DNA of 64,000 nucleotides from Eurosta solidaginis (Eukaryota; Arthropoda; Insecta; Diptera; Tephritidae): positions 150,124,941 through 150,188,940 of the forward strand of contig NC_090320.1 in NCBI RefSeq assembly GCF_040869045.1. Reading direction: 5' to 3'. The translations under genes and the position numbers were made by a program. Shown here in pieces: positions 56,098-64,000 of this stretch. The notes under the pieces are model-generated. The model worked only from the letters and a program-made list of their open reading frames with translations. It did not search any database and was not told the origin of the DNA. The first letter of the stretch is position 1. The number at the start of each line of letters is the position of its first letter.

Positions 56098-58156
56098 GGC
56101 ATCAAGCTAGACAACGGGCAAACGTTTTCTTGTAACAGTGCCCAGTGCAAGTGAAGTGAAGTGAAACTCCAAGTTCATAAGACCTTTTTAAAGGTTTACA
56201 AGTTTTTAGTGTCCGTGAATTTAAACCGGCAACAAACCTTCACGAAAAGTTTTTATTGCGCAGGATTTTAAAACGCCAAAAAATCTACGCGAAAAGTTTT
56301 AGCGCGCGAAGAGCTTCAAGGCGTACACGCCCTAGTCCGGCGGTATATTTGCATTTCGCCACCAAAATTTATGGTACCAGATCGCTTAGACTTGGCGGAA
56401 ATTGTGCACTGGGCACTAGCTTCGAAGCAAAGGTGGCTAAAACCCAGATTTGTTGGCGCAAAAAGGCCCAAATTGGCGGCAGTCAACACAACAGCCACAA
56501 CAATAATTTCCACACGACGTAGCGTACCACAGTAACCACCGCAACAATTACAACGAATTTAGGTCACACCACAACTAAACAGTGTCTTCAGTAGCCACAA
56601 GTAGAACGAAATAAATGGTAAAGGATTTTGTGATTGGTAGCAACGCAACGCCATCAGACACAGGCACACATACAGCAGTTGAATCAAGCAACAGTAAGAA
56701 AAAAAAAACAAAAGATTTGGTAATATCAAGGATAAAATTTTTCACTGGCGTACTGGACCGCAACAATAACAGCCACGACACTACACACAACAAAAATCCT
56801 TTAAGAGCACACCACTCGAATCAAACCAATACAATTTTTGGCAAGGCTGAAAACAAGAGCAACAACGATTATAAAATCGGTAGCAACAAATACGAGAAAG
56901 TTGGTAGCAATACATGGACATCGTTCCGCCGGCGCATCTAATAAACGCGGCGGGAGGAGCATTTCCAGCCCTAAACTTATACACTTATGTTTTATCATTC
57001 TTGCATATTTCTGTATGTTATTATATTTTATGTAAATACCATCGTAAAGGGTAGGATTTTGGTAAGAAAGGGACAAAAGGGTCATTGAGTTTCCGGAGCC
57101 GGTCATTTTTCTTGTTCAAAAAAAAAAAAAAAAAAAAAAAGTATATACTTTTCAGGCTTTACCTCAGCTCCAGGTTTCATGAACTAATTTTCGGGGCACT
57201 CTTGCATCCATTGCTGCTTTTCTACTTTTCGTTTATCCACTTTTCTTTCTCTTTCCACTGTTTCTCCAGTTTGACATTCGAATTTTTCTTGGTCTTTCAA
57301 TATCTTTCTTGGCCATATAGATACACATCTTTCGCATATGTCTGCTCCTATGTGTAGTAGTACTTTTTCAAAGCCTCCGAATTCTGAAGCGTAACCTTTT
57401 TTTTTTTTTTAATTTTTTTTACTACCGGCCAATTTAATCCCGGCCAAGCTACCTCTTCTTTTTTTCTTGCTTTTTGCCAGCCCCGCACCCAGAACGGGTA
57501 TATGCATAGGATGCCTGCAGCACCAAGAACACTTGTTGATCCACAGTTTTAGTTATTTTTAGTTGGCGTTTGCCACCACGAGGGTAGATTTAATACTGCC
57601 AAAGCACTCATCGTCAAAGATCTCCAGCGAGTGATCTTGGCTGAGTGGTTGAGAGTGGCTACCTTGAGTGTGGTCATATAAATGTATGTATGCAAATTCA
57701 ACACATCCACTCAACTGCACCGGCGCCGTTGGAGCATGAGTATATGGGTGAGTGAAACTTGAGTACCATATTTTTGCCAATACACATATTTGAATGTATG
57801 TATGTACATATATTAACATATATTGCCGGATCTTCTTGAGAAAATAGAAGAAGGAAACATAAACTTAAGGAATATATGTACATACGTAGCTACAAACATA
57901 CACACATTTTAATAATATACCAAACTGGTTTTTTTTTGTTGTATTTATGAACTGCTCCTGCTTCAATAATTGATAATTGAGGAAGGTCAGGGATTTGCAG
58001 ATGACAAGCAAAAATCACATATGTTTGTTATCACTTGCTCCACCTTGATGAACCTTGCGGATAACGTAGTTTTGAACTTTGAATGATCGAAGTAGATAGT
58101 TGGGCATAGCCATTAGGGTGGTTCCCCCTCCCACCAAATTGTCAAGTATTTAGATT

Positions 58157-58460
58157 AGGATATTTAGGGAATAACTACTAAGTTTAAGTATATATAGTTC
58201 TGTTACATGAAGTAAAACTGAATTGGAAGACTAGTGTTAGGACGTAGCAATTTTCGCATCATCATTATACCTAAGTTGGATTGGTTTTTGTATTTAAATT
58301 TTAATTGATTGGATATTTAGGGAATAACTATTAAGCTTAAGTATATATAGTTCTGTTACATGAAGTAAAATTGAATTGGAAGACTAGTGTTAGAACGTAG
58401 CAATTTTCGCATCATCACTATACCTAAGTTAGATTGATTTTTGTATTTAATTTTAAATGA
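58157..58460 (+). repeat. Tandem duplication of about 152 bp within LTR B
   Basis: Two adjacent copies (58157-58308 and 58309-58460) start GGATATTTAGGGAATAACTA and share nearly all bases. A matching pair was not seen in LTR A. Confidence 0.8.
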
Positions 58461-59166
58461 TTTTATATTTATTCTTACGGTCTTTGAAATCTTGAAATTG
58501 AATCATTAATAATTAGACGTTAAGTTGAATTATTATTTTTTTTTGGACACCGTAGTATCTTCTCTTACCTAAGTTCAATCTAAGTACATTTGAAGTAGGC
58601 ATATAGTTATTAGGGTATTACTTATTAATATTACTCAGAGATATATTTCAAAAATAAAATTTGTAACTTATGGATGGATGAAAATTTTAGTCGTTGTTGC
58701 AAGTATGCAGGGCTAGGTTAAATCCATTTGGTGTGGGCGCTGCGCTTGTACGCGGCAAGGTAAGGTGAAGGTGAGTTTTTAGGGAAAGTGACTGAGTGAC
58801 AGGGGACAGACTTCTGTCAGGTTTGGGGGCACTGTAAGGTAAACAGGAGTCAGCACAGTACCCACGGTGCAGTGCAAGTTGCACTGCAGAGGGAGGGTAG
58901 ACTCCACCTGACAGGACAGGCCTTCATCTGTTTCTACCCCATATGCTTTCCCCTCTATAACGTTGCCCCTCACGTTTATTTCTATCTTTTAAAGCTTTTT
59001 CACTCCTTCCTATACACACGCTGGTATGAACCCTCATTTTGTTCATGTGGCTGCGGGTGAGGTCGGTGGTGCAATACCCCGCCCAAGACGACGAGCTAGC
59101 CTGGGCCCGCAAGCATACCTGCTTGCCGCCGCTCCTCACCACCCCAACAAGTCAGCCACGTAACAA

Positions 59167-59178
59167 TGGCGCCCAACG
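59167..59178 (+). other. Primer-binding site
   Basis: TGGCGCCCAACG lies one base after the LTR end. It has the TGG start complementary to a tRNA CCA tail. TGGCGCCC is the start of many tRNA-Lys sites, so that tRNA is the likely primer. Confidence 0.75.
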
Positions 59179-59183
59179 AGTTA

Positions 59184-60778
59184 TAGCCCGATAACCTCTT
59201 TAGTTTTTTTTTGTCCTTCCATTTTTTGTTTTTTTTCTTAATCATTCCTAAATTTATAGTTTGTTTTGCAGTTTTTTTTTTATCTCAATTAATGCTTCCA
59301 ATTTTTGCCTTTTGTATTTTCAACGTTAATAGCCCACTTAGATTGATTTTCTTTTCTTATCACGACTCTTTATATTTTTTTTTATTCCTTTAGTAACTAT
59401 CTTCTTTTTTTTATATTTTGGTTATCTCTCTTACCCCTCTAAACTTTGTTTCATTTCCTTCTTCTGACTTTGGACAGGGACTGGCATGATGGCATCGCTA
59501 CTGGGATTTACCCTGGCAGTTTGTGGCATCATGACAAAAAAGAGTAGGAGAAAGCTGAGTGACCGTACCGGGGTTCCCTGTTTGGATTTTAATCCGAGTA
59601 GGTGGTACTTGGTATGGCACACAGTTAGAGAGACGGACGTTAGTTAGGAGATCGTGACGACTGTTCAAGCTACCTTACCGGTGATCCAGCATTATCGGTA
59701 AGTGAGGTTTGCAGCAAGTCGCCACGATGAGAGTAGGGAGGTGTGGCAGCCACACTTCGCGATTCGTCACCGGGCGTGTAGTGCCACACCTAAAGGACAG
59801 TACGGGGACCGAAAATGGACACGACGATGGATAGATACGGACTAATCGCCTTCACATGACCTTCGCCAAGGCAGCACCACACACCAATATACATATATAT
59901 ATCCTCATTTAAGGTTTGTTTTAAGCAAAAGTTTGTTTTTTTTTGGGTTTGGTTCGACCTTTTAAACCGCTCTGTCATTATTTTGTATCGATAGGTAGCT
60001 GACAGGACAATACGTCATAGAGATGTTGTATCCAAGTTGCATCATCTAGTTTTTTTATAATCTTGGATTTTTTACTATAAACATACTGTTCATTTTATTT
60101 CTTTTTATATGTTTTTTTGGTTGCGGTTAGTAATAATAAGCATAGTTTTTCGGTAGGTCTTACAGTGGATTAGTTCCGACCCGACTATTGGCTGTTAGTA
60201 CATCCATACAAACGCTTTTAAGCATATACTTAAAACCATACACTACACTCATCTACATAAATACATACACCTACACACACATTATATTATAACACGCAGT
60301 CTATAAAATAATAAGTATTTGAATTTCTATATATATTCTGTCTTATGAATCTGATTTTTAGTTTCGTTATTTATATATCCTCGCTATTCGGGTACCATTA
60401 AGTTTTTTTATTTACACAGATTAAAGTTTTCTTATACGACTCAGGCAAGATTTAGTGCTTGCTTGATTATCTATCTCTCAGTCTTGAATTCCGGTGCATA
60501 TACCCATTTACGTTTATGTAAGTACAAATACCTAATTACTAAATTATTGGTTCTACTTTTATATTTTTTTTTTTACTTTTAATAATTTTTTTTTTAATTT
60601 CCGTGGAATTTTGCATTTCTGAATCTTGCCCAAAATATAAGCTGGTCCTTTATATCATTTGCATTTTGCTTATGTTCGTCTAGTGGTGCGTTGCACCTAC
60701 GAACGTTGTTTTTTTTTGGATTTTACTAGTTGCTAGTGGACGTTTGGGGTGTAGCTCGTTGGTGTTATTAGTTGGTGA
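59184..60778 (+). other. Gypsy copy B leader, no gene
   Basis: This 1.6-kb stretch between the primer-binding site and gag is T-rich with no conserved frame. It may hold packaging signals, but I see none. Confidence 0.55.
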
Positions 60779-62500
60779 ATGTCTGCCAAAGACAAGGAGG
60801 CAGGTAAGGTTCCGGAGGACAGGATTTCTGGTGGTCTAGGGGTGCTGAGCACCAATAGGCGTGTCACGCGCAGCCAATCGAAGGCGGTAGAAAGGCGAGA
60901 ATTTGAAAACATTGTAGTAGGGTCTGTGTTCGACCAGATCGACACTGGCATTCCGCGGCCAGTTGACTTTGTCCCGACTGTCTACTTCGACAGGTGCCAG
61001 TCCCGGATCTTTTCGTCCATCGACCCCGAACGTATCCAGAGGGTGACGTTCGCAAGCGGACTGTCCTTCAACGAATCCAGCAATAGTTTGAACTTCTCTC
61101 AAAAAATCGATCTCTTGTGTCAAATGTCCGACACGGGGGAGGGGAGTGTTGTGGGGGGCGAGGTTACACAGGGGAGACCACAACAAGCCATTTCGGGCCC
61201 CAACGTTGGAAATCCGCCGGGTACTGTGACAGAAAATGCTAATGCCATGTCTAACGTGGAGCAACTGAGCCGGATGATGGCGATGATGGCGCAGCAGCAA
61301 GACCTGGTGTCTGAGATAGCAAGGGAAGTCCGAGGCATAAAAACCAACGTTGGGAACCTTAGCGGTAGAGTGGCAGAGATGGAAACCACCGTGCATCCCC
61401 TGGGCAGTCAACCTGCGGGGGCATCCACCCTCGAACGCCTAGCCTGCGCAACTGCCGGTCGTGCCAGTGGATCATCGTCCAATCAGGCCTCGGTGGGGAC
61501 ACGAGCCACAAGAGACCCGAATGAACCGCCAAGGTGGAAAAAGCTCGATTTGGAGAAGTGGCACATAAAATTTGACGGGACTAAGAAAGGGATGAGCGTC
61601 GAAAGTTTCATATTCCGGGTTGAACGAATGCGCGAACAGCATAACATTTCCTACTTCCAGCTTTTCACGGACTTTCATTGTCTGGTTTCCGGCGGTGCCT
61701 TGAGGTGGTATTGGCAGATACTCGAGGATCATTCCGAAGATCCCGATTTTGGGTACTTCGGACTGAAAGCCGAGCTGCTAAGCCACTTTAAGACCGCCGA
61801 GTCCGGCTATGAAATAATCCGTGAAATGATGGAACGGAAGCAGCAACCCGGCGAAACTTTCGACGACTTCTACGGGGAAATACATGATATGACTTTCCGC
61901 TTGCGGACGTGAATCCCTGAGAAGGAGCTGGTTGGCATAGTCAGGGGAAATCTCAAACCATACCTGGCCAACCTGACCTTCGCCCTAAAAATGGACTCTC
62001 TGGCGGAGCTCAAGACTGAGTGCAGGAGAGCCGAAAAACTTATGAAAGAAAATAAAAATAGGAGTAGTAGGGCAGTGAATGAGATAGTGTTCGAGGAGTC
62101 AGAACTACAGGAAAAGTTAGGCGACAGGAAGATAGAAGCCTTCAACAGAAGACCCCAACCCCAATCCCAGACCCAGCACCAAACCCCTGTCAATTCCAGT
62201 GTCCCAGGTCCATCTGTTATTCCAAATGTGACTAAGTCCACGTTAAATTCCTTTTGTGCGTCACCGTTTCATTTAATGTTGTGTTTTTCGTGTGGCATGC
62301 CGGTGGATTTTTTTGAGAAAAACCCGGCAGAAGCACAAAAGCCAAATAAATGTTGGTCCCAGTTTCACAGTATGCTTTGTTTTGCTTGTGGTAGTAATAC
62401 GTCTTTCTGTGTTTTTAAACCCAACAAGGGAAACATGAAGCTGGCGGAAATAACCGGGGGCTCCAGCCAGGAAACACACAACCCGGCCACAAGGGAGTAA
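60779..62500 (+). pseudogene. Gypsy copy B gag
   Basis: The first frame (60779-61912) starts MSAKDKEAGKVPEDRISGG and RRVTRSQSKAVERRE, has a Met/Gln-rich helix (SRMMAMMAQQQDLVSEIARE) and a Retrotrans_gag-like domain (KKLDLEKWHIKFDGTKKGMS, VSGGALRWYWQILEDH, GETFDDFYGEIHDMTFRL). A TGA at 61910-61912 interrupts it; the same frame continues IPEKELVGIVRGNLKPYLAN and SLAELKTECRRAEKLMKENK to a TAA near 62500. The tail has CFSCGMPVDFFEKNPAEAQK and CFACGSNTSFCVFKP, a CxxC-rich region and not a standard CCHC knuckle. Gag would form the particle. With only one stop this copy looks fairly young. Confidence 0.8.
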
Positions 62501-62640
62501 AAATATTAAAAAGAATAGAAAATGAGGTCGCAGTTGCGAAACCAATAGAGCATAAAAAGGAGAAAAGGGAAATAAAAAGTTTACATCAAAGAAAAATGGA
62601 ATATGAAGAAGCAAGGCGTAGAATATTTTGCGAAACAATA

Positions 62641-64000
62641 GATATGGAGAAGAAGAATAGTAGGAATTTTGAAAAAATTAGGAAAATGCGAGATAAGAAA
62701 ATATTTTAAAAGGTTAAGAAGTAAGATTGTTGCCACCATAGTTACAGTAAAAGGGGATAACAGGTTTTTTGCGAAAACCGAGATAGGAGGCCACGAGGTC
62801 CTGGCACTCCTGGACTCAGGGGCGAGTGCCTGCTGTTTAGGGAAAGGCTCAGCGGCACTTCTGCGCGGTAGAGAGGCCCTGATTGTGCCAATCAGGGGTC
62901 AAAATATCCGGACGGCAAATGGGGCAGACACCGCCGTGGTAGGGGTAATAAGGTTACCTGTCTTGTGGGATGGTTCCACAAAAGAGTTAGAATTTTTAAT
63001 TGTACCTGATCTACAACAAGAAGTTTATTTGGGAGTAGATTTTTGGCAGGCCTTTGGTATGAATGTTGTGAGTAAGGGTGTGAATGTTTGTGACAATGTT
63101 GCTAGTGTGGCTGAGCTCGTTCCCGCTGGGGGTGATCTGTCTTTCGACGCCGTTCAGCATGTCTTAACGACCGAAGAGCGTAACACGTTGGAGCGTGTGA
63201 AAGCCCAATTCCCGTCCTTCGCGGTATTAGGGTTAGGCCGAACGGACAAGGAAGAGCATGTTATCGAAGTTGTCGACGAGAACCTGCCAGTTAAGCAACG
63301 TCACTATCCCATTTCACCCGCCATCCAAAAGCTAATATACGCAGAGCTGGACCGAATGCTGAGAATGGGAGTAATAGAGGAGTCCAACAGCAGCTGGAAC
63401 TCACCAGTTTCGTTAGTGATCAAGGGCACCAAAAATCGGCTTTGTTTAGACGCACGAAAAGTGAACGAAAGGACAATCAAAGATGCATACCCCTTACCCC
63501 ACATTGATGGAATCCTGAGCCGCCTGCAAAACACTAGATATATCTCCGCAATTGATCTGAAGGATGCTTTCTGGCAGATTCCCCTCGATCCCAAGTCACT
63601 TGAGAAGACAGCCTTCACTGTCCCAGGCCGACCCCTATACCAATTCACTGTGATGCCTTTCGGGTTGTGCAATGCAGCACAACGTATGTGTCGTCTTATG
63701 GACAAGGTCATTCCGGCCGCTTTACGTGAAAGTGTCTTAGTCTATCTTGATGATTTGTTAATTTGTTCTATAGATTTTGAGTCTCATATGTGTTTATTGG
63801 AAACGGTCGCTCGGTGTCTTAGGGAAGCTAGATTAACGATCAATGTAGAAAAAAGCAAATTTTGTTATAAAGAGGTGCGATATCTTGGGTACGTAGTAGG
63901 GGACGGTTGCATTAGGACAGACGCCAATAAGGTGGCAGCCGTGAGGGACTTTCCTACACCTAAAACCCCGAAGCAACTACGACGGTTCCTAGGCATGTCG
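62641..64000 (+). CDS. Gypsy copy B pol (protease and RT), open to window end
   Basis: From the codon after a TAG near 62640 the frame is open to base 64000 (about 453 codons). It reads YFKRLRSKIVATIV, then the protease block VLALLDSGASACCLGKGSAA (near 62798-62857) and VYLGVDFWQAFGMNVVSKG. RT follows with KNRLCLDARKVNERTIKDAY, ISAIDLKDAFWQIPLD (first Asp), LYQFTVMPFGLCNAAQRMC and the catalytic SVLVYLDDLLICS (near 63731-63769). The frame ends in FPTPKTPKQLRRFLGMS at the edge. A frame change relative to gag lies near 62690, either a genuine gag-pol shift or a lesion. Catalytic residues are intact, so this copy may be close to functional. Confidence 0.9.

Larger units (their letters stand above)
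55602..59165 (+). repeat. Gypsy copy B 5' LTR, about 3.56 kb
   Basis: It starts TGTAGCGACTGCC (55602) and ends GCCACGTAACA (59165), immediately before TGGCGCCCAACG. It aligns with LTR A in reverse. U3 would be about 500 bases up to the TATA at 56090; the remainder (about 3 kb) would be R plus U5. Few LTRs of Ty3/gypsy elements are so long. Confidence 0.8.
55602..64000 (+). mobile_element. Ty3/gypsy copy B, plus strand, runs off the window
   Basis: The 5' LTR (55602-59165) is followed by a primer-binding site (59167-), leader, gag (60779-62500) and an open pol frame to base 64000. It belongs to the same family as copy A and is nested in it in opposite orientation. The long LTR and the tRNA site recall the Osvaldo/Ulysses group, which is a tentative placement. 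Confidence 0.85.

Noticed and set aside
56615..56941. 108-codon plus frame in LTR B after the TATA box
   Set aside because: Asn/Ser/Lys-rich and not shared with LTR A, so not supported as a gene.
60836..61411. 191-codon minus frame
   Set aside because: Antisense shadow of gypsy gag.
1..64000. CRISPR arrays, rRNA genes, bacterial operons or riboswitches
   Set aside because: Spliced introns and eukaryotic transposons exclude a prokaryotic setting, and no array-like spaced repeats or rRNA sequence were seen.

Overview
This is a eukaryotic, insect-type stretch made almost entirely of nested transposable elements. No complete single-copy host gene was recognised. The element set (Penelope, I-like, CR1-like and LOA-like LINEs, BEL/Pao, Ty3/gypsy, PIF/Harbinger, piggyBac, Helitron, a Tc1/mariner-like MITE), the short introns with GT..AG ends, and a dispersed repeat at about 23043-23342 that I recall from many higher flies all suggest a brachyceran fly, perhaps a tephritid. 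That placement is an inference. The density and nesting suggest heterochromatin or a transposon-rich island.

Layout. 1-3904: a Penelope element on the minus strand with two PLTR-type direct repeats, one long reading frame broken by only two stops, and a hammerhead-ribozyme-like motif in each repeat. 3905-9056: a decayed I-like LINE on the plus strand, broken by an intron-bearing foreign piece (about 5283-5482) and by a truncated CR1/Jockey-like LINE on the minus strand (6346-8360). 9057-10338: an isolated last exon of RpS27A on the minus strand. 10339-15100: a PIF/Harbinger neighbourhood with a foldback, a zeste-like Myb/SANT pseudogene (plus), an inverted duplication, a MITE with TA duplication, CUB-like exons and a HARBI1-type transposase pseudogene (minus). 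15436-22853: a widespread arthropod element-associated gene split by a long insertion that includes a LOA-like LINE (17110-22460, minus). 23043-25737: a fly dispersed repeat, the tail of an I-like element, and a Harbinger derivative with 3-bp duplication.

26118-38006: a BEL/Pao element with two 390-bp LTRs and a 5-bp duplication (GCGCT). It carries a piggyBac element (33985-36609) and interrupts an unidentified reading frame that becomes continuous when BEL is removed. 39055-43291: a decayed Helitron with HUH Rep and PIF1-type helicase. 43424-46240: a composite repeat region with inverted minisatellite arms. 46396-47825: a transposase-like pseudogene.

47869-64000: two copies of one Ty3/gypsy family with very long LTRs (about 3.6 kb). 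Copy A (minus) has its 3' LTR at 47869-51554 and pol at 52142-55600. Copy B (plus) begins exactly where A's internal region breaks off: 5' LTR 55602-59165, primer-binding site, gag, and an open pol frame that runs off the window. The simplest reading is that B inserted into A's gag-protease region in the opposite orientation.

The items most worth checking are the hammerhead-like motifs in Penelope, the self-nested long-LTR gypsy pair, the lone RpS27A exon, the CUB-like exons beside the Harbinger transposase, and the inverted-arm composite at 43.4-46.2 kb.
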